The notes beneath the pieces were generated by a model. It was given only the letters and a program-made list of their open reading frames with translations. It was not told where the DNA came from and did no database searches. Both the position numbers and the translations under genes were made by a program. This document shows positions 22,749 to 35,842 of a DNA stretch of 64,000 nt, piece by piece; position 1 is the first letter of the stretch, and every line of letters starts with the position of its first letter. The stretch lies in NCBI GenBank assembly GCA_963082975.1, contig OY720344.1:27811172-27875171 (forward strand), read 5' to 3'. This stretch comes from Labia minor (Eukaryota; Arthropoda; Insecta; Dermaptera; Spongiphoridae).

Positions 22749-25700
22749 CATATATAAATATAGAGATATCTTTATTATCTTTTTGATGTTTATATTTTAA
22801 TTTTAAAATAAATTAATTTTATTATATATACTTTTATATTAGTAATATTATATATATCAAAAAAAGAGAGTAACAATAGATTCTAAAAAAGTAATAATAT
22901 GAATTATTTCCTTGGATTCGCTTTCCACGATATAATATTAAGGAATTGTTTTCCATTTTTCTGGCTGATAATTATTTTTTTTTATACACAAAATCATTTC
23001 CTGTTGTAAGAAAAATTATGAAAAACTAATTGAGGTAAGGGCAATGTGAAAATATATATATGACATTCATATAAAATAATATTCAATATATTAATGAGAA
23101 ATTAGGCAAATTTCTTTTTCCAATATAAAAATATAATCTTTATAATTAACATAACATTTGTTAATAAAGAAAAATTTAAACGATTTAACATATAAAATAT
23201 ATGTTAAATATTGTAAATAACAAAATAAAAAGAAAAAGAAAAAAAATGTAAATAAAAACATATACTTATATTTTTAAATATAGTATGAAAAAAATTAAAA
23301 AAAAAAAAAACAATAAATATTGCTTTTTAGTTTTCAATATTTTCTAAATGTAATTTTATCTTAATCATTATTTTTTGTAAATTTATTATTTAACGTTTTT
23401 AGATTTATAATCAGAAATGGATCAATTAGAAAAAATCTTGAAAATTATGACTGTATATAAATAAATTTACAATTTACAATAGGAAAAACCGGGAAATAAC
23501 CGGTAGAATTCAGTCAGGTGGAAAATAAAGAATTTTTTTTTTTTTTATTATACATTCCCCTCTACTGTAGTATTTCAGTAGCAGTTGGGCCGCCAGTAGG
23601 AGGATAATGAAGTGAACTCGATCGGTTTCCATTCTCGGTTCGTATAGCTCTTCTTAGTCAGATATGCGCAGGCTTGACCAGCACCGAATCGGTTTCTATT
23701 CTAGTTAGTCATTGTTTTTTCTTGTGCAGGTGAACGGCATGAAGAATGGTATGTCGGATTGGTATACATTCTCGTTTCAATTCAGGCCTTCTGTTACAGA
23801 AATGCTCGGGCTTGAACAGGTTGTACTGACTCGGATTCCATTCTCGTTAACTGCGCTCTTTTGTTTTAGATGAGCAACCATGGTTGGTTTAATGGATTGG
23901 TATTCATTCTCTTTTCTGCGTTACCCTTTCTTCTGTTTCACTTTAATAGCTAGTATGAATATAGTGTTTTAGATTGATTGCCCGTACCTCTTTTGTTTCA
24001 TAGGAGCATGTCTTCTTCTTATGCCACTCTTCGTGATGTGTTAGTAAAGCGTCTTTTTTCATTTTTCATTTTAACTAGATACAATCCATTAGTTGTATTT
24101 ATTATACTTTCCAGGACTATATTCGTTTTGCGTTTTTTATTATTTTCACACTATCTTTAGTAAATATAACTGTCCCATTGTTTTGTGTTCTTCAATTTAC
24201 TGACAATACATTTTTAGTAAGATCTCGAACACCCAAAACTTTCTTTAATTTAATATTGTTAAATACAACAATATTTAGTTAGACAGTTATATTATCTTTA
24301 GTAAATATAACTGTCCCATTGTTTTGTGTTCTTCAATTTACTGACAATACATTTTTAGTAAGATCTCGAACACCCAAAACTTTCTTTAATTTAATATTGT
24401 TAAATACAACTTTTCCTATACTTGACGCAAACAGGCATGCTTTGATTTTTCTTAGTCACTTTAATTTTTTCATTAGATTTTTTTTTTATATTATTAAATA
24501 AATGTTCATTATTTATTATATGACTAGACCAGCCACAAAATCTCCAATATATTCACTTTTATAAATGTTTCCATTAAAAAGGATAGTTTTCTTTCAATTT
24601 TTTTTTTTTTAAGGATAGATTTTCTAAAGCATTTATTTTTTCTTCATTATCTGAATTCTTCTTCTAGTAGATTTGCACACTAATTCTCCATATTGTTTTT
24701 TCTGTTTTGTTGACGATATCTTATTTATACACCATTGAAAAGTTAGCATTCGTTTTGAAGAATATTTAATATTTTCGACATTATCATTGTTCCATCGATT
24801 GGTTGTTTTAGACTATTTAATTTGTAGGATATGTTTTGTATTCGACTAATATTACTCAACATTGTTTTTCTTACTCAAAGCAACAAAAAGAATTGTAGAA
24901 TTCGTTTCTTCTCATTCTTATTAGTGTGCATTTTAGTTAGGTCGGTATCTTTTTCATGAATGAATACCAATGCAGTACACCAACCATGGTTGCTTAATCC
25001 TGCTCATCTAAAACAAACGAGCGCACGAGAATGGAGTTCGAGTCGGTACAATACGAGCATTTCTGTAACACAAGGTCGATACGGGAAACGAGAATGGATA
25101 TATCAAACCGGTATGCCATTCGTGATCGCGTTCATCTGCAACAGAAGAGCAATGACTCGCTAGATTAGAAACCGATTCGTTGCTGGCCAAGCCTGCGCAT
25201 ATCTGAAGAATTAGAGCTCTGCGAAACGAGAATGGAAACTGATCAACGAGTTCACTATCCTTCTACAACATTCAATGCCCAGCTGCAAAACAAAAGAGAG
25301 TACTAGAGAGGGAATGAGAGTGTGTACAAGCCGACACCCCAAAAGGTACATAAAACATTTAAACAATATTGTTATATTTCAAAAGTATTCCAATAAACAG
25401 CATTTAACTAATACGTTTTCATATTTTTTGTTCATTTATAGTATGTATTTATATTTGGAATAATGGAAGAAAATAACGATGTAGCTTATTTTGCATCAAT
25501 TTCCAATGTCGGCATAAAAATTCTACCAGAAGCTATTTTACAACCATCAAGTGGTAGGGTTTTTAGCCGAAAAAAGTCCGGTCCTCAAAGCAGAAAATAC
25601 AAACATATATTTGTCAAACTTTTTATATGTGTTTGTCAATACATATATTGTATATTATTTGTTTTAATAAATATATATTGTACATAAAACTAATCTGTAT

Positions 25701-26556
25701 ATGTTAATTTTTTTTTTTTAACAATCTATTTTAATTCATATTTTAAAGAACGAATTTTAATTTTGATCAATAAATTTTTGCAATTTATGCGAAAATATAT
25801 ATTTCATTTTATATAATTAATTATTATTATATAGTTCATATATTTATTCAATTACAATATATTTGGACTATAGTAATAATAAATTATGAAATAGAAAATC
25901 TTTTATCAATTAAAATATATAATAAACAAAATATAATAATAATAAATTATTAAATATTTTAATGATTATAATATTTTGAATATTTATAATATGAGACAAG
26001 GCAAAAAAAAAACATTTTAATATATACCAAGAAAAATTTGAAGTCAAGATTTAAAATCATTGAACCTATCCTAATAGGATTAGATATTATAAATAATAAT
26101 TTGGTGTGCAGTTTAGAATTAACTAAAATAATATATTCTTTTTGAATTTCTGAAATACAAATCTCGGTTCAAATAATTTCTAATCATTGTATCTTTATTG
26201 TATTCTCTATTTGCTGCTGCTCAAGATTTAACTCTTTCCTTATTAATTGATTTGTTTCAAACAATGATACCTCATTAAAAAGCTCATTTTCGTAAATATT
26301 ATCTTCTATTTGGAAATTTTTTTAAAATTTGATAGAATGTTTTTTTTGGCACATCATTCCACTTAAGTTTTTAATTTTTTTTTTTTTTTTGATAATTATC
26401 AAATTGTTCAAAATTTAGTCTATCTATTAAATGATCATAATTCCATAGTAAATTTTATTAATATGCTTAAGCTATTTTATTTTTTTACAATGATAAGAAA
26501 ATAATTTGATAAATTATTAATATTAATATATTATTATATTGAGAGTATAGATATAT
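20370..26556 (+). repeat. Array unit U4
   Basis: The body is a near-identical copy of U3 (offset 6,663), including the Merlin-like element and the 141-bp duplication. The tail is of the U1 type without the F insert. The switch lies somewhere after about 25560 (CGAAAAAAG replaces CGGAAAAAG), which is the mark of an unequal exchange. Confidence 0.9.
21420..22315 (+). mobile_element. Non-autonomous Merlin-like DNA transposon (copy 2)
   Basis: This is the same element, position and 9-bp target duplication (21411-21419 and 22316-22324) as in U3. Its first and last exon remnants are at 21565-21720 and 22058-22213. It was copied with the unit. Confidence 0.7.
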
Positions 26557-27178
26557 TCTATAACAATATATTTACATTCAACAGGAATAATTAGAGCACA
26601 ATGAAAAAATCGAAAATATTCTTATATTTAGTAAATTAAAATAAAAAGAAATAATAATAAAAAAAAATATGAAAAAATATTTATAATATATATATATTGT
26701 AATATATATGTATAGAAATGCCTTTTTTTTATGCTTATATATTGGATATATTGAGATACAGAATTTTAGAGAGTTATTTGTGTGAACACATGGCAAAGTG
26801 TATAAAGGATAGCTTTCTAAAATTTATTGTTTTAAAAAAAACACTTAAGGAAAAAACCCAGAGATCCTTTTCGTTCCCCAGAGGGAGTAAAGGGTGGACA
26901 ATTTTGCCAAGTGGCATAGGAGGGGAGAATGGCCATTTTACATGTAGAGACATTTTTTGGTCATTCTTGGATGGAGTGGAAGGGAAGCGACTTCATCTGA
27001 CGAAGTAAGAACAAAATACAAGGATCATCCACAGTGTGCGAGGAAGCTGCCTGCCCTGATATGACGACATGATACCTTAAGGAAAATATCCAAGAATCAT
27101 CTTACTTGAAGTCCCAGTGTTCCCCGAACTCATAATTAATTTGAATAACACAGCTAAGTAGTCGACTATTATTATATA

Positions 27179-27366
27179 TGTAACACCACTATCTGTCGCA
27201 AACTATCAAAGTGTCGCCTCTATCATTCGGCCTCTCTGATGACCGCTTGACGACGGATTGTATTGTATTGTATTGTATTGTATTGAATAAAATTGTAAAT
27301 AAATTGTTAAATAAAAAATCATCAAAATTTCTTTTATCTTTCAAGAAAGAACGAACCCCCGTCACA
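27179..27366 (+). repeat. 5' LTR (188 bp)
   Basis: It begins TGTAACACCACTATCTGTCG and ends CCCCCGTCACA. It contains a five-fold TTGTA run followed by GAATAAA, a likely polyadenylation signal. No difference from the 3' LTR was found by eye. Confidence 0.93.
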
Positions 27367-27368
27367 AT

Positions 27369-27387
27369 TGGCACCCAACGTGTGGGG
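27369..27387 (+). promoter_or_regulatory. Primer-binding site of the gypsy element
   Basis: TGGCACCCAACGTGTGGGG begins two bases after the LTR. The TGG start pairs with a tRNA 3' CCA end. The tRNA was not assigned. Confidence 0.75.
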
Positions 27388-27589
27388 CCTCTTTCCAGGA
27401 AGATTGAAACTTTTGAAGATTATAAAATTTATTTTCAAGTATTATCGAATTAATCCAAGTGTGAAAGCGCTTAATAGTGGTTAGATAACCGAATATCTGT
27501 GTTGTTCGTCTAACCCACCTTTCACCTTATATATTGAACACAAGTGCTACAAAATTTGATTTTCATTGTTCTTTAATTAATTATCAACA

Positions 27590-30500
27590 ATGCCACCAAA
27601 GACAAAAGTGCAAAAAAGCGAAGAGGAATCAGACAGTGAACATCAACCGGAAGTAATTAAACATAAGCTTGGTACATTTAATCAAGAGCTAATTGATGAA
27701 ATCCGCGCACTTCGAACATCTCCATCAGTTCCAGTTACTCGTTCTGGTAATTTTTCTAAATGCACTAGTCGTTTTGATGGAAGTGAAAAATCCGATGTCG
27801 ATGCCTTTATGGATTCAATTACAACATTTAAGGATTGTGCAAACGTTTCGGACGACAACGCTCTTCGTGGAATCTCCATGCTTTTAGAAGGAACAGCAGC
27901 TACGTGGTGGAAAGGTATTAAAGACTCTGTGGAAACTTGGAATGATGCTGTTACATCATTAACCAATGCCTTTTCACGAAGATTGCCTCCTCACTTAATT
28001 TTTAGACAGATATTTTCAAGAGAGCAAAATGATAATGAATCCACCGAGCTTTTCATTTGCTACATTCGATCGCTGTTGGCTCAGTTGCCATATAAATTAC
28101 CTGAGCAAGCACAGGTGGACATCGCGTTTGGCTTGATGCATATAACTATTCGTAAAAAGCTCAAAATTAAATTCGAGTCATTCCAAGATCTACTGGACTC
28201 GGCTAGAGCCGTTGAATACGCTAGACTCGACGTTAACCAACTTACCTTAAAACAACCTGCAGCCAAAGCTCCTGAAAATCGGAAGTCAGAACAAGTAAAA
28301 AAATTCCGTCTCCGGTGCGATTTTTGTAAAAATTTTGGTCATCTTGAGGATATCTGCCGCAAGAAGAAAGCCAGACAAGAAAAATCAGCGAATCAGCAGT
28401 CATTTTCCGTTCCAAGAAATCAAGTCTCAAGTCCAACTATTAGTTGTTTTGGATGTGGAACAATCGGGTACGTAAAGAGCAACTGTCCAAACTGTTCTAA
28501 ATCCACCACATCCGTAAATTCTCCCTTTGTATTTTCCTCAGTCCTCTCCCCAGATGAAAACTCCGTCTGTAGACCGATGATACCTGTAAAGATTTTAGGG
28601 TTAAATGGTACAGCCTGTTTAGACACTGGGTCTAAGAGAAGTATTGCAGGGTCACAACTCTACGAGATACTGCTGAGGGAAGGAATTTCCTTCAAGGAAG
28701 AAGAAATGTACATCAAACTTGCCGATGGTAAGGAACAAAAAGTTCTTACTAGAATCTTCCCCATAGATATAATTATTAGTAATCGAGCAACAAAAATTGA
28801 TTTAGTAGCGATACCCCAATTCTCAGAGTGTAACACCCTTCTAGGAATCGATTTCATGGGAAAAAGCAAAATCATTATCGATGTTGCCAACCAGGAATGG
28901 TTTTTCAGCGACTCCCCAGAGAATAGATGTAGATTCCTACCCGAATTACTAAACACATCAACACAACTTCCAGTAGCCGTCGTCGCGTCAACCGAGCCTG
29001 AAGAATCCGGCTTGATGAAATTACTGGAAGAATACAAAGATGTGTTCTCGGCGATCAAGGAGCCGACTACTCTTGCAGAGCATGTTATTAAATTAAATGA
29101 TGATACTCCAGTCGCCATGCCACCATATAGGCTATCTCCCATAAAAAGAGTAATTTTGGAACAGGAGATAGAGAAAATGTTGGCTGACGACATCATAGAA
29201 GAATGTGAGTCTCCATATGCTTCTCCCGTCGTTCTAGTTCCAAAAAAAGATGGAACCGTTCGCGTATGTGTTGATTACAGACGCCTTAACAATATTACCG
29301 TTCCTGATCGCTATCCACTTCCGCGATTGGAAGAATTATTGCATTCCGCTGGTAAATCTAGATTCATGACGACATTAGACTTGAAGTCCGGTTATTGGCA
29401 GGTACCTGTAAGAAAAGAAGATAGAGATAAAACCGCCTTTACTACACCAATTGGGAATTTCAGATGGAAAAGAATGCCTTTTGGTCTCCGCAATGCCCCC
29501 GCAACATTTCAACGACTAATTGACCGTTTCAAATCTGGACTTCGAGACATATGCATCTTCGCCTATTTAGACGATATTATTATAATTTCTCCCACTCTCG
29601 AAGAGCATCTTGAAGATCTTCGTCGTGTATTTACACGACTCAGAGAGTTTAAATTACGTGTTAATCGTGGGAAATGTCAATTTATGACTCCTGAAGTCAA
29701 GTTCTTGGGACATGTAATAACACAAAACGGGATTAAACCCAATCCTGAAAAAATTTCAGCCCTTGTCGACATGCCAAGGCCTCATAATGTAAAAGAACTA
29801 CTTACCTTCCTACAAACTGGTTCATGGTTTCGAAAATTCATTCCCAATTACGCCGAAATTGCACGCCCTCTCAGTAATTTGACTAAGAAAAATGCCAAGT
29901 GGTCATGGGGACCCGAACAGGATGTCGCTTTCGAAACCTTAAGGTCACTATTAACCTCAACCCCTATATTGAAACCAGCAGATCCGACGCTTCCTTTCTG
30001 TCTTCGAACGGATGCCAGCTCCTATGCTCTAGGGGCAGTTTTAATGCAGGGGGAGTCTGATGATCAACGCCCTGTCGAATATGCTAGTCGATTATTGACT
30101 CAAGCTGAAAGAAATTACAGCACTACTGAAAGAGAAGCGTTAGCAGTGCTTTGGGCAATGGAAAAGTTTAGAGGCTATGTTGAAGGAACCAGTGTACATA
30201 TAACTTCAGATCATCAACCCCTCCGATGGTTAATGACTCTCAAGTCGCCCAGTGGAAGACTCGCTAGATGGGCTTTAGCATTACAATCATACGATCTAAA
30301 AATCGATTACTTACCTGGACGTTGCAATGTGATAGCTGACACCTTATCACGACCGCCAGCAATAGATAATGACATCACTATCTGTCATGTGAGTATGGAC
30401 TTTCCTGTCGATTCAGCAGAAGAAATGCGAATCCTACAAGTTGCAGACGAAAGTATAAAAAAAATTATTGAATGTTTCGAAGCAGCAAATGACTCTTCAG

Positions 30501-31771
30501 ATTTTGCTCGCTGGACTGAAAGAGGGTATATTCTTGTTAATGGGATACTATATAAATATACCTCTGATGGAGACGACGAAAATGCCGCATTGGTGGTACC
30601 CCAATCGCAGATTGCAAAAATTCTTCATGATTATCACGATTCTCCAACAGCTGGTCATTATGGGTTGGAAAAAACCATAAACAAAATAAGCTCTCGATAC
30701 TACTGGACGGGAATGCGACGTTCGATAGAAAACCATATAAAATCATGCTTGAGTTGTCAACGGTTTAAGCCTAGTAACTTAAAACCTGCGGGCTTACTCC
30801 AAACTCCAATACAACATAGAAGGTTTGAAATACTATCAATTGATCTTTTTGGTCCTCTGCCAACCACCAATCAAGGTAATAAATGGATTTTTATTGTTGA
30901 AGATACCGCCACTAGGTGGGTAGAACTTTTCGCTCTCAAAAGCGCCACAGCAGAAAACTGTGCAAAAATTCTGATTGAAGAAGTAATATTGAGATATGGG
31001 ACACCTAGACGTATCGTTAGTGATAATGGCCCACAATTTGTAGGAGAAGTAATGCAAAAGGTCGCGCATGTTCTAGGATTTAAGCAAAGTCTTACTCCTG
31101 TTTACCATCCGCAAGCCAACCCGGTCGAAAGAAAGAACAGGGATCTAAAAACGCAACTTGCTATACTCAGTTCGAAAAAGGAAAACCTATGGGATGAACA
31201 TCTTGCTACTATTAGATTCGCTATGAACTCCACACTCTCACAGGCCACCGGCTTCTCTCCAGCATTTTTAAATTTTGCTCGCGAGCTAAGGACCCCGACG
31301 GATGTCGCCCGCGATTTAAGCGCTATAATTGAAAATTCTCCTTTTCTTCCTCAAATAACCCCATATCTTAGGAACTTTGCAGAAACCTTAAAGGAAGCAA
31401 AGGAAGAGCATGAACGACAGCAAGATAGAAGTAAGGTTTATGCTGACGATGCAAAAAGAGTAGGACCTACGTACAAACCGGGAGATAAGGTTCTTGTGAC
31501 TCTTCACGCTCTCAGCAAAGGTAAATTTGCACCTCGTAGGGACGGACCGTATCTAATCTTAACACAGGTATCATCCTCCAGTTATCAAGTATCCTCCCTC
31601 AATAATCCTTCCTCTCCTATTGGAATCTATCACACATCTTCCCTAACACCCTTTAAGGAACCCGTTGGTTCGGTTGCTCCTATTCCCGAACGACCACTCC
31701 GGAAAAGAGGACGCCCGAAGAAGAAATCGGTGCCTCCTTTTACAGCGAGCGGAACAACAACTCCAGGATAG
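27590..31771 (+). CDS. Gypsy gag-pol polyprotein (1393 aa)
   Basis: Parts in order: gag-like region (about residues 40-210, with a WWKG-type capsid motif), Cys-rich zinc-knuckle region (about 240-300), aspartic protease (DTGS near 345), reverse transcriptase (about 500-690, with VDYRRLN and YLDDI), RNase H (about 790-900), integrase with an HHCC-type N-terminus and central core (about 1010-1240), then a basic C-terminal tail (GRPKKK). Gag and pol share one frame. It is treated as a virus-like fossil that looks whole, and no host role is indicated. Confidence 0.93.
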   Translation: MPPKTKVQKSEEESDSEHQPEVIKHKLGTFNQELIDEIRALRTSPSVPVTRSGNFSKCTSRFDGSEKSDVDAFMDSITTFKDCANVSDDNALRGISMLLEGTAATWWKGIKDSVETWNDAVTSLTNAFSRRLPPHLIFRQIFSREQNDNESTELFICYIRSLLAQLPYKLPEQAQVDIAFGLMHITIRKKLKIKFESFQDLLDSARAVEYARLDVNQLTLKQPAAKAPENRKSEQVKKFRLRCDFCKNFGHLEDICRKKKARQEKSANQQSFSVPRNQVSSPTISCFGCGTIGYVKSNCPNCSKSTTSVNSPFVFSSVLSPDENSVCRPMIPVKILGLNGTACLDTGSKRSIAGSQLYEILLREGISFKEEEMYIKLADGKEQKVLTRIFPIDIIISNRATKIDLVAIPQFSECNTLLGIDFMGKSKIIIDVANQEWFFSDSPENRCRFLPELLNTSTQLPVAVVASTEPEESGLMKLLEEYKDVFSAIKEPTTLAEHVIKLNDDTPVAMPPYRLSPIKRVILEQEIEKMLADDIIEECESPYASPVVLVPKKDGTVRVCVDYRRLNNITVPDRYPLPRLEELLHSAGKSRFMTTLDLKSGYWQVPVRKEDRDKTAFTTPIGNFRWKRMPFGLRNAPATFQRLIDRFKSGLRDICIFAYLDDIIIISPTLEEHLEDLRRVFTRLREFKLRVNRGKCQFMTPEVKFLGHVITQNGIKPNPEKISALVDMPRPHNVKELLTFLQTGSWFRKFIPNYAEIARPLSNLTKKNAKWSWGPEQDVAFETLRSLLTSTPILKPADPTLPFCLRTDASSYALGAVLMQGESDDQRPVEYASRLLTQAERNYSTTEREALAVLWAMEKFRGYVEGTSVHITSDHQPLRWLMTLKSPSGRLARWALALQSYDLKIDYLPGRCNVIADTLSRPPAIDNDITICHVSMDFPVDSAEEMRILQVADESIKKIIECFEAANDSSDFARWTERGYILVNGILYKYTSDGDDENAALVVPQSQIAKILHDYHDSPTAGHYGLEKTINKISSRYYWTGMRRSIENHIKSCLSCQRFKPSNLKPAGLLQTPIQHRRFEILSIDLFGPLPTTNQGNKWIFIVEDTATRWVELFALKSATAENCAKILIEEVILRYGTPRRIVSDNGPQFVGEVMQKVAHVLGFKQSLTPVYHPQANPVERKNRDLKTQLAILSSKKENLWDEHLATIRFAMNSTLSQATGFSPAFLNFARELRTPTDVARDLSAIIENSPFLPQITPYLRNFAETLKEAKEEHERQQDRSKVYADDAKRVGPTYKPGDKVLVTLHALSKGKFAPRRDGPYLILTQVSSSSYQVSSLNNPSSPIGIYHTSSLTPFKEPVGSVAPIPERPLRKRGRPKKKSVPPFTASGTTTPG

Positions 31772-31793
31772 CATACGAGACGTACATGCTATC

Positions 31794-31806
31794 CTGAGGG
31801 GGAGAC
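31794..31806 (+). promoter_or_regulatory. Polypurine tract of the gypsy element
   Basis: TGAGGGGGAGAC lies directly before the 3' LTR, the expected place for plus-strand priming. Confidence 0.8.
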
Positions 31807-31994
31807 TGTAACACCACTATCTGTCGCAAACTATCAAAGTGTCGCCTCTATCATTCGGCCTCTCTGATGACCGCTTGACGACGGATTGTATTGTATTGTA
31901 TTGTATTGTATTGAATAAAATTGTAAATAAATTGTTAAATAAAAAATCATCAAAATTTCTTTTATCTTTCAAGAAAGAACGAACCCCCGTCACA
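31807..31994 (+). repeat. 3' LTR (188 bp)
   Basis: It reads identical to the 5' LTR in length and sequence, which implies a recent insertion. Confidence 0.93.
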
Positions 31995-34900
31995 TATATA
32001 AATAATTGCAATTATTTTATGAACTCAATTCCATTAAATTTATACTCCTATTAATATTTACGGTACCATTAAAATTATTTAATTTCTAATTAATTTCTTA
32101 TTATCAATTGTATCAAATAATTTCTTATATTCTTATTAAATAAATAATTTTTAGTTGTAATAATAAAATAAGCATTTTTAATTGAACCTATTCAATTTTA
32201 TCATTTCCCATATCAACCTACGCGGATTCAATAACCCCTTGTTTGATTCATAATTCAATCCAGAGTGCTACCTATTAATTAAACTAATTTTATAACCCAT
32301 TTTTTCTCATAAAATACCTTACCCTTTTTTCCTCTAATATACGACAATATAGATAGATAGATAGATATAAGGAAAATATCCAAGAATCATCTTACTTGAA
32401 GTCCCAGTGTTCCCCGAACTCATAATTAATTTGAATAACACAGCTAAGTAGTCGACTATTATTATATATAAATAATTGCAATTATTTTATGAACTCAATT
32501 CCATTAAATTTATACTCCTATTAATATTTACGGTACCATTAAAATTATTTAATTTCTAATTAATTTCTTATTATCAATTGTATCAAATAATTTCTTATAT
32601 TCTTATTAAATAAATAATTTTTAGTTGTAATAATAAAATAAGCATTTTTAATTGAACCTATTCAATTTTATCATTTCCCATATCAACCTACGCGGATTCA
32701 ATAACCCCTTGTTTGATTCATAATTCAATCCAGAGTGCTACCTATTAATTAAACTAATTTTATAACCCATTTTTTCTCATAAAATACCTTACCCTTTTTT
32801 CCTCTAATATACGACAATATAGATAGATAGATAGATAGATAGATACATATATAAATATAGAGATATCTTTATTATCTTTTTGATGTTTATATTTTAATTT
32901 TAAAATAAATTAATTTTATTATATATACTTTTATATTAGTAATATTATATATATCAAAAAAAGAGAGTAACAATAGATTCTAAAAAAGTAATAATATGAA
33001 TTATTTCCTTGGATTCGCTTTCCACGATATAATATTAAGGAATTGTTTTCCATTTTTCTGGCTGATAATTAATTTTTTTTATACACAAAATCATTTCCTG
33101 TTGTAAGAAAAATTATGAAAAACTAATTGAGGTAAGGGCAATGTGAAAATATATATATGACATTCATATAAAATAATATTCAATATATTAATGAGAAATT
33201 AGGCAAATTTCTTTTTCCAATATAAAAATATAATCTTTCTAATTAACATAACATTTGTTAATAAAGAAAAATTTAAACGATTTAACATATAAAATATATG
33301 TTAAATATTGTAAATAACAAAATAAAAAGAAAAAGAAAAAAAAATGTAAATAAAAACATATACTTATATTTTTAAATATAGTATGAAAAAAATTTAAAAA
33401 AAAAAAAAACAATAAATATTGCTTTTTAGTTTTTTAATATTTTCTAAATGTAATTTTATCTTAATCATTATTTTTTGTAAATTTATTATTTAACGATTTT
33501 AGATCCGAAAACATCATGAATTTATAATCAGAAATGGATCAATTAGAAAAAATCTTGTAAATTATGACTGTATATAAATTAATTTACAATTTACAATAGG
33601 AAAAACCGGGAAATATCCGGTAGAATTCATTCAGGTGGAAAATAAAGAATTTTTTTTTTTTTTATTATACATTCCCCTCTACTGTAGTATTTCAGTAGCA
33701 GTTGGGCCGCCAGTAGGAGGATAATGAAGTGAACTCGATCGGTTTCCATTCTCGGTTCGTATAGCTCTTCTTAGTCAGATATGCGCAGGCTTGACCAGCA
33801 CCGAATCGGTTTCTATTCTAGTTAGTCATTGTTTTTTCTTGTGCAGGTGAACGGCATGAAGAATGGTATGTCGGATTGGTATACATTCTCGTTTCAATTC
33901 AGGCCTTCTGTTACAGAAATGCTCGGGCTTGAACAGGTTGTACTGACTCGGATTCCATTCTCGTTAACTGCGCTCTTTTGTTTTAGATGAGCAACCATGG
34001 TTGGTTTAATGGATTGGTATTCATTCTCTTTTCTGCGTTACCCTTTCTTCTGTTTCACTTTAATAGCTAGTATGAATATAGTGTTTTAGATTGATTGCCC
34101 GTACCTCTTTTGTTTCATAGGAGCATGTCTTCTTCTTATGCCACTCTTCGTGATGTGTTAGTAAAGCGTCTTTTTTCATTTTTCATTTTAACTAGATACA
34201 ATCCATTAGTTGTATTTATTATACTTTCCAGGACTATATTCGTTTTGCGTTTTTTATTATTTTCACACTATCTTTAGTAAATATAACTGTCCCATTGTTT
34301 TGTGTTCTTCAATTTACTGACAATACATTTTTAGTAAGATCTCGAACACCCAAAACTTTCTTTAATTTAATATTGTTAAATACAACTTTTCCTATACTTG
34401 ACGCAAACAGGCATGCTTTGATTTTTCTTAGTCACTTTAATTTTTTCATTAGATTTTTTTTTTTTTTTATATTATTCAATAAATGTTCATTATTTATTAT
34501 ATGACTAGACCAGCCACAAAATCTCCAATATATTCACTTTTATAAATGTTTCCATTAAAAAGGATAGTTTTCTTTCAATTTTTTTTTTTTTTAAGGATAG
34601 ATTTTCTACAGCATTTATTTTTTCTTCATTATCTGAATTCTTCTTCTAGTAGATTTGCACACTAATTCTCCATATTGTTTTTTCTGTTTTGTTGACGATA
34701 TCTTATTTATACACCATTGAAAAGTTAGCATTCGTTTTGAAGAATATTTAATATTTTCGACATTATCATTGTTCCATCGATTGGTTGTTTTAGACTATTT
34801 AATTTGTAGGATATGTTTTGTATTCGACTAATATTACTCAACATTGTTTTTCTTACTCAAAGCAACAAAAAGAATTGTAGAATTCGTTTCTTCTCATTCT

Positions 34901-35842
34901 TATTAGTGTGCATTTTAGTTAGGTCGGTATCTTTTTCATGAATGAATACCAATGCAGTACACCAACCATGGTTGCTTAATCCTGCTCATCTAAAACAAAC
35001 GAGCGCACGAGAATGGAGTTCGAGTCGGTACAATACGAGCATTTCTGTAACACAAGGTCGATACGGGAAACGAGAATGGATATATCAAACCGGTATGCCA
35101 TTCGTGATCGCGTTCATCTGCAACAGAAGAGCAATGACTCGCTAGATTAGAAACCGATTCGTTGCTGGCCAAGCCTGCGCATATCTGAAGAATTAGAGCT
35201 CTGCGAAACGAGAATGGAAACTGATCAACGAGTTCACTATCCTTCTACAACATTCAATGCCCAGCTGCAAAACAAAAGAGAGTACTAGAGAGGGAATGAG
35301 AGTGTGTACAAGCCGACACCCCAAAAGGTACATAAAACATTTAAACAATATTGTTATATTTCAAAAGTATTCCAATAAACAGCATTTAACTAATACGTTT
35401 TCATATTTTTTGTTCATTTATAGTATGTATTTATATTTGGAATAATGGAAGAAAATAACGATGTAGCTTATTTTGCATCAATTTCCAATGTCGGCATAAA
35501 AATTCTACCAGAAGCTATTTTACAACCATCAAGTGGTAGGGTTTTTAGCCGGAAAAAGTCCGGTCCTCAAAGCAGAAAATACAAACATATATTTGTCAAA
35601 CTTTTTATATGTGTTTGTCAATACATATATTGTATATTATTTGTTTTAATAAATATATATTGTACATAAAACTAATCTGTATATGTTAATTTTTTTTTTT
35701 TAACAATCTATTTTAATTCATATTTTAAAGAACGAATTTTAATTTTGATCAATAAATTTTTGCAATTTATGCGAAAATATATATTTCATTTTATATAATT
35801 AATTATTATTATATAGTTCATATATTTATTCAATTACAATAT

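Larger units (their letters stand above)
27179..31994 (+). mobile_element. Gypsy/Metaviridae LTR retrotransposon, looks whole, very young
   Basis: The element is 4,816 bp with two 188-bp LTRs that read as identical, TATA target duplications at 27175-27178 and 31995-31998, a primer-binding site after the 5' LTR, a polypurine tract before the 3' LTR and one long gag-pol frame. The TATA target and this layout are known for the gypsy group. All sister units have an empty site, so it inserted after the units arose. The sequence style of the integrase and C-terminal region is like insect copies (from memory). Confidence 0.95.

Noticed and set aside
1-26556. CRISPR-like or bacterial origin of the regular repeats
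   Set aside because: Units are kilobases long with no short repeat-spacer pattern. LINE, gypsy and Merlin-like elements and splice-like sites point to a eukaryote.
8069-26556. Polydnavirus-type proviral segments in a wasp genome
   Set aside because: The tandem ~5-kb units and AT-rich setting made me consider it, but no virulence-gene family or recognisable excision junction was found.
28660-29196. 178-aa minus ORF inside the gypsy element
   Set aside because: It is the antisense shadow of the pol reading frame.
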